Source: an uncultured Eisenbergiella sp.
Lineage (GTDB): Bacteria > Bacillota > Clostridia > Lachnospirales > Lachnospiraceae
Direction of reading: 5' to 3'
Length of the DNA: 7,693 nt
Assembly (NCBI GenBank): GCA_948960675.1
Contig: CARDPF010000146.1
Span: forward strand, 1 to 7,693
A program made the translations under genes and the position numbers. The number at the start of each line of letters is the position of its first letter. The first letter of the stretch is position 1. The notes below the pieces were generated by a model. That model searched no databases and had not been told where the DNA came from. It saw only the letters and a program-made list of their open reading frames with translations. This document shows, piece by piece, positions 1 to 5,929 of this stretch.

Positions 1-78
1 TCGAACGGACTCGAAAAAGCGCGAAAAGCAGGGAAGGAAACCGGATGCCTTCAACCCACAGATATCAATTTTGCGTAA
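1..78 (+). CDS. Possible C-terminal end of a plus-strand gene (partial)
   Basis: Frame 1 is open from the window edge and ends at TAA (76-78), giving 25 residues that read SNGLEKARKAGKETGCLQPT and then DINFA. I do not recognise a family. The support is indirect: the last codons form the left arm of a 12-bp inverted repeat whose right arm is followed by a T run on the plus strand, so a plus-strand transcript would end just after this stop. It would be convergent with the ABC-F gene. The other two plus frames are also open here, so the frame is not proven. It could equally be non-coding sequence downstream of the ABC-F gene. Confidence 0.3.
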   Translation, partial: SNGLEKARKAGKETGCLQPTDINFA

Positions 79-124
79 GCAGGAAGCCGTCCATGCCTCT
101 CTTCTTCCGCAAAATTGATTTTTT
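64..124 (+). terminator. Candidate intrinsic terminator, 12-bp stem plus T6
   Basis: ATCAATTTTGCG (64-75) and CGCAAAATTGAT (108-119) are perfect reverse complements around a 32-nt loop. The right arm's last T runs into a T tract (119-124) on the plus strand. On the minus strand no T run follows the hairpin, so it suits plus-strand transcription entering from the left better than the ABC-F transcript. The long loop and AT-rich stem make it weaker than a classical terminator. Confidence 0.45.
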
Positions 125-127
125 CCT

Positions 128-1816
128 TCAGTGCGTATGGCTATTGACACGAAGTTTTTCCACAATCCCCCAATACTCTGCTTCCAGCCTCTCCTTCTCA
201 TCAAGGGACGGCGCATGCCCCAGCCGCCCGGTAAGATTGGCAAGGCGCAGTTCCAGCCGCATGCGCTCCTCTTTCGATATCCGCTCCTGACGGTTTTGGG
301 GTTTCCTTTCCCCTTTTTGGCATTCCCCCTCATACTCCTGCAGGGTAGCGCATATACGTTGTATATTGCAGTCTTTGATCACCAAAAGCTCCTGCGCCGT
401 ATTTTTGACAAATTCCCGGTCATGGGAGGTAAAAAGAACCGCGCCGTCATATGCTGCCAGCTGCTTTTCCAGCGCCCGTATGGATGGTAAGTCCAAATAA
501 TTGGTTGGCTCATCCAGCAAAAGCACATTGGCATCGGATACCAAAAGCGCCGCAAAGGAAAGCTTCATCTTTTCCCCCCCGCTCAATATGCCTGCTTTTT
601 TGTTCCAGTCGTCTGCAAAAAACAAAAGTCCCGCCAACACGTTCTTTACAATCGCCATATCCTGCACGCTCTGCGCCATGGCATTTTCCAGCACCGTCTT
701 ATGGGGAAGCAGCCCCGAAAAATCCTGCCGCAGCACGCCGACCTTTGCCTTGGGCGTCATCCGTATGCCGTCCGCCCCTTCCCGCTGCGCCTTCTCGATC
801 AGCCGAAACAGGGTGGTTTTTCCGACCCCGTTTTCTCCCAATACCGCCGTCTTTTTGCGGTTGCTCACACAAAATGACGCGTCATGAAACAAAGGCCGGG
901 TTCCATAGGCAAAGCACAGTTGCTTTGCCTCCAATATCCGGCGGCTCTTTGGCGGATCCGTCCGTTCAAAGCACAGGTGCATCTCTACCTCCTGCTGCGG
1001 CTTTTCCTTGACCTCCATATGCTCCAGCCGCTTCCTGACATTATCCGCAGCACGGTTCATGCTTTTCTGCTTTCCGCTGCTGTTTCTTCCCACCGCCAGA
1101 AAATCCTGCAAATGCGCCTCCCGCGGCGACATGCCTTTCGGAATTTTTACCATCCGCTGTGCGCTTTCCCGCTTATTTCTGTACACGGCCTCCAATCTGC
1201 CCTTTTCCTGCCTGTATTCCTCATATTCCCGCAGGGCGGTCTGCCTTTCCTTCTCCTTAAAAGCCTCATAGTCCCGATAATTGCCCGGATATAGGGTGAT
1301 TTTCCCGTTTTCCACCTCCGCAATTTGTGTACAGACGGCATTTAACAGTTCCCTGTCATGGCTGATACACAAAAAGGTTTCCGCTTTTTTCAGCTGGCCG
1401 ATCAGCTTATCAATCCCCTCCCGGTCCAGATTTGCGGTAGGTTCATCCAGCAAAAGGATATGGCTTTCCCCCGAAAAAGCCTCTGCAAGCTTTTGGCGCA
1501 TTTCTTCCCCGCCGCTAAAAGCCGACATATCCTCCCGGGCAGGCACATGCCACCGCTTCGCTTGGACATTTTGCATGTGCCCTGCCACCTGTCCCTCTTG
1601 CAGCTGCCTGCAATAAGAAATCTCCCCGAAGCGCCTGACCGTTCCTGCATCCGGCTCCAGCTGTCCGGCCAGCAGTTCAAATAAAGTGGTCTTTCCGGCC
1701 CCGTTTTTCCCTACCACCCCGATTCTGTCGTTTGTATAAATCGATAAACTTTCCACTTCCAGTACCGTTCTGTCCCCATAATTTTTCCGCACATGATCCG
1801 CACGCAATAACAGCAT
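128..1816 (-). CDS. ABC-F family ATPase, probable ribosome-protection (antibiotic resistance type) protein
   Basis: This 562-residue soluble protein has two ABC ATPase domains and no membrane segments, the ABC-F plan. Members bind the ribosomal E site and act in translation; the resistance subgroup displaces antibiotics such as lincosamides, pleuromutilins or streptogramins. Domain 1 has Walker A GKNGAGKT (36-43), signature SGGEE (101-105), Walker B LLLDEP (121-126) and switch His153. Domain 2 has GENGVGKT (327-334), SGGEK (412-416), LLLDEP (432-437) and His465. Between them lies a charged, probably helical linker of about 100 residues (183-290), the arm that reaches the peptidyl-transferase region. 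A charged C-terminal extension (about 500-562) follows domain 2. The start is the ATG at 1816, where the ABC domain begins, with GGAGGGA (1824-1830) seven bases upstream. The frame stays open 82 more codons upstream, but that Cys-rich stretch resembles no ABC-F N-terminus. The long leader supports a resistance role; the drug spectrum cannot be read from sequence. Confidence 0.9.
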   Translation of the reverse strand: MLLLRADHVRKNYGDRTVLEVESLSIYTNDRIGVVGKNGAGKTTLFELLAGQLEPDAGTVRRFGEISYCRQLQEGQVAGHMQNVQAKRWHVPAREDMSAFSGGEEMRQKLAEAFSGESHILLLDEPTANLDREGIDKLIGQLKKAETFLCISHDRELLNAVCTQIAEVENGKITLYPGNYRDYEAFKEKERQTALREYEEYRQEKGRLEAVYRNKRESAQRMVKIPKGMSPREAHLQDFLAVGRNSSGKQKSMNRAADNVRKRLEHMEVKEKPQQEVEMHLCFERTDPPKSRRILEAKQLCFAYGTRPLFHDASFCVSNRKKTAVLGENGVGKTTLFRLIEKAQREGADGIRMTPKAKVGVLRQDFSGLLPHKTVLENAMAQSVQDMAIVKNVLAGLLFFADDWNKKAGILSGGEKMKLSFAALLVSDANVLLLDEPTNYLDLPSIRALEKQLAAYDGAVLFTSHDREFVKNTAQELLVIKDCNIQRICATLQEYEGECQKGERKPQNRQERISKEERMRLELRLANLTGRLGHAPSLDEKERLEAEYWGIVEKLRVNSHTH

Positions 1817-1823
1817 AAAAAAA

Positions 1824-1830
1824 TCCCTCC
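1824..1830 (-). promoter_or_regulatory. Ribosome binding site of the ABC-F gene, possibly masked by leader pairing
   Basis: On the minus strand this reads GGAGGGA, followed by T7 (1823-1817) and the ATG. It decides the start at 1816. TCTCTCC at 1887-1881 of the same transcript pairs with it over seven positions (one G-U), and the flanking AAG / TTT adds three more pairs (one G-U). That would hide the site in RNA. Because the stem is followed by U residues, the same structure also resembles a weak terminator. Confidence 0.6.
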
Positions 1831-2131
1831 CATCCGTCGGCGCACACATCCCTGCACGGGCTGCCTGCGTCCGCTCCAAAGGAGAGACTTCCCAAAAATA
1901 GCGTTGCCTTAAAATGCCTTGCAAACACTTGCGGCTCCCCGGCAAGCCGGCCGCTTTCTGCCTACAAAACATACAAGCATGCAAAAACATCCTGCCTGCC
2001 CGGCAAATTTGTCCGCCATGGGCGGACACCACCGGTGAATGACATGGTATTTTCAGGCACACAAACGCCTTCCCTCCCGGGAAGCCTCCCCGTTTCCGCT
2101 TTGCCCAAAATTACCAAATCAACACACCTAA

Positions 2132-2158
2132 TCACCTTGCACACAGTCTGCGCTGCAT
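2132..2158 (-). CDS. Possible 8-codon leader peptide MQRRLCAR
   Basis: Near the 5' end of the predicted ABC-F transcript, ATG at 2158 opens an ORF of eight codons ending in TGA (2134-2132), encoding MQRRLCAR. A purine-rich GAAAGGA lies just upstream, but the spacing to the ATG is only two or three bases, short for an efficient site. Short Arg-rich leader peptides often serve as drug-stalling sensors for macrolide and lincosamide resistance genes. The position about 20 nt from the predicted transcription start fits that idea. No known stalling motif such as Arg-x-Arg is present. Low confidence. Confidence 0.22.
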   Translation of the reverse strand: MQRRLCAR

Positions 2159-2183
2159 GTTCCTTTCTTTTTAAACTGACGAT

Positions 2184-2212
2184 AGTGTAGCAAATATTCC
2201 CTTAAATGTCAA
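2184..2212 (-). promoter_or_regulatory. Near-consensus sigma-A promoter of the ABC-F gene
   Basis: The minus strand shows a perfect -35 TTGACA (2212-2207), a 17-bp spacer (2206-2190) and -10 TACACT (2189-2184) preceded by TGC, an extended -10 motif. Transcription would begin near 2177, giving a leader of about 360 nt. It lies in the 40-odd bases after the stop of the upstream permease gene, so the ABC-F gene has its own promoter. Confidence 0.8.
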
Positions 2213-2255
2213 CTCCGGGGGAGATGTTCGGATGCCAGGGCATTTCAAACAAGCC

Positions 2256-3122
2256 CTAAAGCGTATCATAAACGACAAGCGCGGTTCCCACCATCATTAC
2301 AAGCAATGCGGCAATATAGCCCACAGACAAAGTTTCCCTGAGCAGCACAAAGGACAGCAACGCCCCCACAAACGGGGCCACCGCATAATATGCGCTTGTG
2401 CGGGCAGCGCCGAGGCTTCTCTGCGCCCTGACATATGTGAAAATGCTTAACCCATAAGCGACAAAACCCAGCAGCATCACCCACAAAATAAGACTGGCCG
2501 CCGGGAATTTTTCCCCGGCCAAAAGAGCCACACAAAGAGCCCCCGCCCCGGAAAAAAGACCTTTGATGGTCACAATCTGATAAGTACTTTTTCCGGAAAT
2601 GCGCCGCGTACAATTATTTTCAAGCCCCCAGCAGGCCGTCGCGCCAAGCACAAAAAGGGAGCCCAGTGAAAAACGCAGGCCTTGGCCAGCGTCCATGGTC
2701 AGCATCATACTTGCCAGGGTAATACATCCGATTGCAGCCCACAGCCGTCCGGAAACCTTTTCCCCAAAAAGAAACAACGCAATCACGGTGGTGGCGACAA
2801 TTTCAAAGTTGCCAAGCAGGGACGCGTTGGCACTGCTTCCAATGTCCACACCTACCATCAGCAAAATAGGGGCTACCACATCCAACGCCACCATGCCGAT
2901 GGTATACGGCAGTTCCTGCCTTTCCAACCGCTCCGTCTTCGCCTCCTTTTTCCAATGAAACAAATACAAAACTCCCACGCCTGCCCCTGCCCCAAGATAT
3001 AAAAAAGCCGCCATAAATGTGGGCGCAACATCCGTAAGCAGCAATTTTGAACAAGGCACATTCAACGCGTAAAAAAAAGCTGCCGCCAACGCATAACCGA
3101 CCGCGGTTATATCCTTCTTCAT
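2256..3122 (-). CDS. DMT-superfamily permease with two EamA domains
   Basis: The 288-residue product is almost entirely hydrophobic, with about ten predicted transmembrane helices. This is the usual length and layout of EamA-type drug/metabolite transporters in the cytoplasmic membrane. Repeat 1 ends near 95-143, with FEIVATTVIALFLFGEKVSG (106-125) being the typical EamA signature. Repeat 2 has the equivalent at 240-284 (ARTSAYYAVAPFVGALLSFV, then LLRETLSVGYIAALLVMMVG). Charged residues cluster in the 57-71 loop. The start ATG at 3122 is preceded by AAAGAGGG, spaced rather tightly (3-4 bases). It has its own promoter 80-110 bases upstream and no close operon partner. Family members export amino acids, metabolites or drugs; the substrate cannot be deduced here. 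Proximity to the ABC-F gene may suggest drug tolerance, but each gene has a separate promoter. No clear terminator follows the TAG. Confidence 0.88.
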   Translation of the reverse strand: MKKDITAVGYALAAAFFYALNVPCSKLLLTDVAPTFMAAFLYLGAGAGVGVLYLFHWKKEAKTERLERQELPYTIGMVALDVVAPILLMVGVDIGSSANASLLGNFEIVATTVIALFLFGEKVSGRLWAAIGCITLASMMLTMDAGQGLRFSLGSLFVLGATACWGLENNCTRRISGKSTYQIVTIKGLFSGAGALCVALLAGEKFPAASLILWVMLLGFVAYGLSIFTYVRAQRSLGAARTSAYYAVAPFVGALLSFVLLRETLSVGYIAALLVMMVGTALVVYDTL

Positions 3123-3203
3123 AAGCCCTCTTTATCCATCAATGCTTTCTGACGTTACAAGCATTTATCCGTTTTTCCAGTTGCAAAGTCACAGTATACC
3201 TTT

Positions 3204-3232
3204 ATTATACACAAGGAGTGTCCTGCGATCAA
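3204..3232 (-). promoter_or_regulatory. Sigma-A promoter of the DMT permease gene
   Basis: The minus strand reads TTGATC (3232-3227), a 17-bp spacer (3226-3210) and a perfect -10 TATAAT (3209-3204). Predicted transcription starts near 3197, leaving a 5' UTR of about 75 nt before the ATG at 3122. The -35 matches consensus at four of six positions; spacing and -10 are ideal. Confidence 0.7.
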
Positions 3233-3295
3233 TATCTTCCTTGGGTAATGTCACTTGGCTGGCCACAGGCCTTGGTGGGCGCAGGGACAGGAGGG

Positions 3296-3331
3296 CCGGT
3301 GGGACGCAGCGGCAGGACGGTCCCTTACCGG
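3296..3331. repeat. GC-rich inverted repeat (10-bp stem with a 2-nt bulge)
   Basis: On the plus strand CCGGTGGGAC (3296-3305) pairs with GTCCC (3320-3324) and ACCGG (3327-3331). Two unpaired T lie between the right-arm halves, and the loop is 14 nt. No T run follows on either strand, so it is not a standard intrinsic terminator. It may be a 3'-end stabilising hairpin or a processing site of the CotH operon mRNA. Confidence 0.45.
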
Positions 3332-3379
3332 ACAGGCACATTCTTACCCATGTCTACATGCAAAACGGGGAATTTCACC

Positions 3380-3404
3380 AAAACGCTGTTCCATTCCATA
3401 CAGC
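3380..3404 (-). terminator. Weak candidate terminator of the VTC-DUF4956-CotH operon
   Basis: About 33 nt after the CotH-family stop the minus strand has GCTGT (3404-3400), a 10-nt loop, ACAGC (3389-3385), one G and then TTTT. A five-pair stem and four T are below the strength of a typical intrinsic terminator, so this is tentative. Confidence 0.28.
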
Positions 3405-3436
3405 CGGAAAACGCAGACCATTTGAGCGCAATTGGT

Positions 3437-5140
3437 TCACGGACCATTCTGCGGCCTTTCCCCGTCTCGCATCATGTTATCCATATTCCCCATCGCCGAC
3501 AGCGAAATATGGGAAGCGTCCACCAGCGCCGCCGAATCCTCTTTCTGGCCTTCTGCGGTCGCCCAAACGGAACCGGCCAGCTGTCCTTCTATGCTTTGGG
3601 CACGCAGCAGGCAGAACTCTTTTAGGGTATCGGTTCCCGTTTCGAACGCTTCATACGTACAAAAGCGGGTGGGATCCTTTTCCACATAGGGAGCAATCAT
3701 CTCTTTGACAGACTTAAGTTCCTCCTCCAAAACACCGCTTGCAAAATATTTCTGTAAAAATTCCGCAAAATACGCATGGTATTGTTCCGTATATTCCTCC
3801 TTTGCAAAAATCCACGAAAGCATGGGCCGCTCCTCCACCGCCCCTCCCGACACCGGCGTATCTATGGGAAAATTCACCATGGCGGTGGCATCCCCTGCTC
3901 CCTGTCCAAAACCGCCAAACGCCAGATTGTAATCCCATGGTATCATGGAAAGCCTGCCCTCTTTTTCATAGAGATAATAATTATGAATCATTGCACCCGT
4001 ATAGCTGTCAAAATTGCATACGAAATTGTGCACCACGAAATAGCGAAGAACCTCCTCCACATCCAAAATTTCTTCCAAATCTTCTCTTTCCCCGAGCTTT
4101 TTTAAGGATGCAATCAAACGGTCTTTGTCGGCGTTTGTGATATCGGTTTTGGCATTCCCAAAAATGTTTTGGTAGCTATCGTAGGCGTCATCGGTATATA
4201 CCAGCCTCACATCGTCGCTGCCCATGGGCATGCCGCCTTTTCCCGGTTGTACCGACGGCTTTTTTTCCCCTTCCCTAAAGGCCGGCCCCCCATCTTCCCG
4301 ATCCCAAGGCCTGTCCTCCCCGTCAAAAGGGTTTTCGCCGTTGCTTTTCCACAACCCTTCTCCCCCTGGTGGTAGCGCCAATACATTTTCCCCTGTCCCG
4401 TTTTCTTCTTCCGGACGCACAGGCGCATTTATCCCTTCGATTCCCCCGGGCATTTCCGCCCCGAAAAGCCCCTGCAGCTTCTCCATATCGAACCGTTCCC
4501 CCTGTCCCCTTCCGCCGCCCATATCCATGCTGTCGGGTTTGTAAAGTTCGCCGTAACCGCTTCCGTAGTTGCGGGCAAGGAAGCTTTCCTCCACCCCTTC
4601 CACCGCCAGATACAAGCCCCAGTCCTCCCCGTTCACCGTAATATAGGCATAGCTGCACAGGGGGGCGTCCACCCCAAAGTCCCCCATCAGCCGGTATACC
4701 AGATAATCCTTCATATAGGTATTATCCTGTATAATATTGTTCAGGCTGATTTTATCCAATCCGTGATAAGAACGCCCGGACTCATAACAGTCAAATTCGA
4801 TTTTAAAACTGTAACGGCCATTGCCGTAAGCGGCAACCGATCTTAGCGAGGTATTTCCTTTTGCCCGAATCCCAACGTCAAAGTACTCCTCCCCGTCGAT
4901 GGCCACCGAGCATGCCCTGTACTCCTCATCCTCACAGGCGGCAAGGAATGCGTCCCAATCCTCCATCTTAATGTCTATGGTATGAACCTTTGCCACATCA
5001 AACAGCCGCGACTCGTATCCTGCCGCCGCCATTACCGGCACTGTCCCCGTTTTTGGCATCCACCAGCAAACGCAAGCCAAAAGCAGGGTCAACGCAGCAA
5101 TTCCGATACATATTTTATCTACATATTTATGTGTCGCCAT
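3437..5140 (-). CDS. CotH kinase family protein, N-terminally membrane-anchored
   Basis: The 567-residue protein has an N-terminal hydrophobic segment (about 9-27, ending CVCWWMP) acting as signal anchor or signal peptide, so the rest is probably outside the cytoplasm. Family features are KGNTS (94-98), the LNNIIQDNTYMKDYLVYRLM block (133-152), GEDWGLYLAVEGVEESFL (171-188) and the likely catalytic and metal-binding core NFDSYTG (Asp378) and PWDYNLAFGG (Asp403). CotH of Bacillus spore coats is an atypical protein kinase; this family shares its fold, and those Asp positions are where the active-site acids are expected. A Gly/Glu/Pro-rich, low-complexity stretch (about 204-305) interrupts the domain. 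The ATG at 5140 has AAGGG six bases upstream, inside the 11-bp gap after the DUF4956 stop, so it is the last gene of that operon. Substrate unknown; a spore-coat role is not implied, because such genes also occur in surface clusters. Confidence 0.88.
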   Translation of the reverse strand: MATHKYVDKICIGIAALTLLLACVCWWMPKTGTVPVMAAAGYESRLFDVAKVHTIDIKMEDWDAFLAACEDEEYRACSVAIDGEEYFDVGIRAKGNTSLRSVAAYGNGRYSFKIEFDCYESGRSYHGLDKISLNNIIQDNTYMKDYLVYRLMGDFGVDAPLCSYAYITVNGEDWGLYLAVEGVEESFLARNYGSGYGELYKPDSMDMGGGRGQGERFDMEKLQGLFGAEMPGGIEGINAPVRPEEENGTGENVLALPPGGEGLWKSNGENPFDGEDRPWDREDGGPAFREGEKKPSVQPGKGGMPMGSDDVRLVYTDDAYDSYQNIFGNAKTDITNADKDRLIASLKKLGEREDLEEILDVEEVLRYFVVHNFVCNFDSYTGAMIHNYYLYEKEGRLSMIPWDYNLAFGGFGQGAGDATAMVNFPIDTPVSGGAVEERPMLSWIFAKEEYTEQYHAYFAEFLQKYFASGVLEEELKSVKEMIAPYVEKDPTRFCTYEAFETGTDTLKEFCLLRAQSIEGQLAGSVWATAEGQKEDSAALVDASHISLSAMGNMDNMMRDGERPQNGP

Positions 5141-5151
5141 CGCCTTCCCTT

Positions 5152-5823
5152 TCAGCCCATATATTCGCCGTTATAGCTGACCAGCACCGCGCTGCTGACG
5201 CCGTCCATCTTAGCCAGTTCATTGATAAAGTCCGTATTGTCATCCTTCATGCGGATATCCAGATTCAGTTCCACCGCTCCTTTTTGCACCGATTTGCTCT
5301 TGACCACACAGCGCTCCACCCTGCTTTTTAAAAGCTTTGTCACCTGCTGTTCCCTGTCGTGGTTTTCGCAGCTGACCACCACGATATAGGGATTGCGGTA
5401 CGGCTTTTGATTCGCAAACAGCAGCAGCACAATCCCTATGAACACGCTTCCGAACACTGCCAGCAAAATCAGTCCCGCCGCCAGCACAATGCCCGCCGCA
5501 ATTGCCCAGAACAAAAACGCAATGTCCAAAGGCTCCTTGATTGCCGTCCGAAAACGCACGATGGACAATGCGCCCACCATGCCCAGGGAAAGCACCACAT
5601 TGGATGTCACCGCTAAAATCACCAGCGTCGTAATCATCGTAAGGGCGATCAGCGTGACGCCAAAGCCGGAGGAATACATGACCCCGGCAAATGTCTTTTT
5701 ATAGATATAAAAAATAAATACCCCAAGCCCAAAGGCCAGCAAAAGCGCAAGCACCATGTCCGGCACACCCACACTGTCCATATTTTCCAAAAATCCTGAT
5801 TTGAAAATATCCCGAAACGTCAT
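5152..5823 (-). CDS. DUF4956 family membrane protein
   Basis: This 223-residue protein has hydrophobic segments at about 22-41, 54-76, 101-121 and 122-137, so about four transmembrane helices. They are followed by a soluble C-terminal domain (about 140-223) with alternating beta/alpha character, compatible with an ACT- or ferredoxin-like small domain. The most distinctive motif is GMVGALSIVRFRTAIKEPLD (81-100) between the second and third helices, characteristic of DUF4956 proteins. The molecular function of the family is unknown. It lies between the VTC-domain gene (106-bp gap) and the CotH-family gene (11-bp gap), a neighbourhood seen repeatedly in Clostridia, which suggests a membrane partner in a shared process. 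The ATG at 5823 is preceded by AAAAGGAGA, with 11 bases between the GGAG core and the ATG, somewhat long but the only reasonable start. A role as channel or scaffold for the VTC product is inference. Confidence 0.87.
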   Translation of the reverse strand: MTFRDIFKSGFLENMDSVGVPDMVLALLLAFGLGVFIFYIYKKTFAGVMYSSGFGVTLIALTMITTLVILAVTSNVVLSLGMVGALSIVRFRTAIKEPLDIAFLFWAIAAGIVLAAGLILLAVFGSVFIGIVLLLFANQKPYRNPYIVVVSCENHDREQQVTKLLKSRVERCVVKSKSVQKGAVELNLDIRMKDDNTDFINELAKMDGVSSAVLVSYNGEYMG

Positions 5824-5929
5824 TGTCCCACAGTCTCCTTTTCTGATTTTTTACCGGTTGGCCCGTTTACCGCACAAGTCAGGCCCTATTGTAAGCTGCC
5901 GGTGCAGCAAACCTGCGCCACATGATGAT

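Larger units (their letters stand above)
1817..2177 (-). promoter_or_regulatory. Long structured 5' leader of the ABC-F gene (candidate attenuator)
   Basis: About 360 nt separate the predicted transcription start (about 2177) from the ATG at 1816. Read on the minus strand it holds three local hairpins: CTTCCC/GGGAAG with a 4-nt loop (2069-2084); a perfect 7-bp GTCCGCC/GGCGGAC with a 3-nt loop (2011-2027); and a GC-rich GCGGC...GCCGC stem with an inner CGGC/GCCG (1931-1954). CTCC at 1884-1881 can pair with a nearby GGAG (TTT loop) or, within TCTCTCC, with the gene's ribosome binding site, so two alternative folds are possible. Resistance ABC-F genes are commonly induced by leader attenuation. 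That this leader responds to a drug is inference. Confidence 0.5.
3123..3436. other. Intergenic region between the CotH-family gene and the DMT permease gene
   Basis: This 314-bp gap holds, going down the minus strand, a weak terminator-like hairpin behind the CotH-family stop (3380-3404), an imperfect GC-rich hairpin (3296-3331), and the permease promoter and 5' UTR (3232-3123). Open frames on the plus strand cross it into the CotH-family gene, but they are shadows with no recognisable protein features. I see no RNA gene. Confidence 0.6.

Noticed and set aside
1817..2062. 82-codon in-frame N-terminal extension of the ABC-F protein from a GTG at 2062
   Set aside because: It has no ribosome binding site at 2062 and is Cys- and Arg-rich with no ABC-F similarity. 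The ATG at 1816 has a well-placed GGAGGGA and begins exactly where the ABC domain begins. The stretch is better explained as leader RNA.
1962..2144. 60-codon ORF in the ABC-F leader starting at GTG 2144
   Set aside because: It has no Shine-Dalgarno before the GTG and no recognisable protein character. It runs through the leader hairpins in a different frame from the ABC-F gene.
2222..2258. Terminator behind the DMT permease gene (AGGGC/GCCCT hairpin)
   Set aside because: The stem has only five pairs with an 11-nt loop and no T run follows, so it is too weak to call.
3142..3708. 188-codon plus-strand ORF overlapping the CotH-family gene's end
   Set aside because: It has Pro/Arg/His-rich composition typical of an antisense shadow, no ribosome binding site and no family features. 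It overlaps well-supported minus-strand coding sequence and the permease promoter.
4224..4641. Pro/Ser-rich plus-strand ORFs over the CotH-family low-complexity segment
   Set aside because: They are antisense readings of Gly/Glu-rich codons; Pro- and Ser-rich composition follows automatically and nothing else supports them.
5887..5910. GCTGC/GCAGC hairpin between the VTC and DUF4956 genes as a terminator
   Set aside because: It is a five-pair stem without a T tract. The genes are co-directional, and the downstream gene has no visible promoter of its own, so read-through is more likely.
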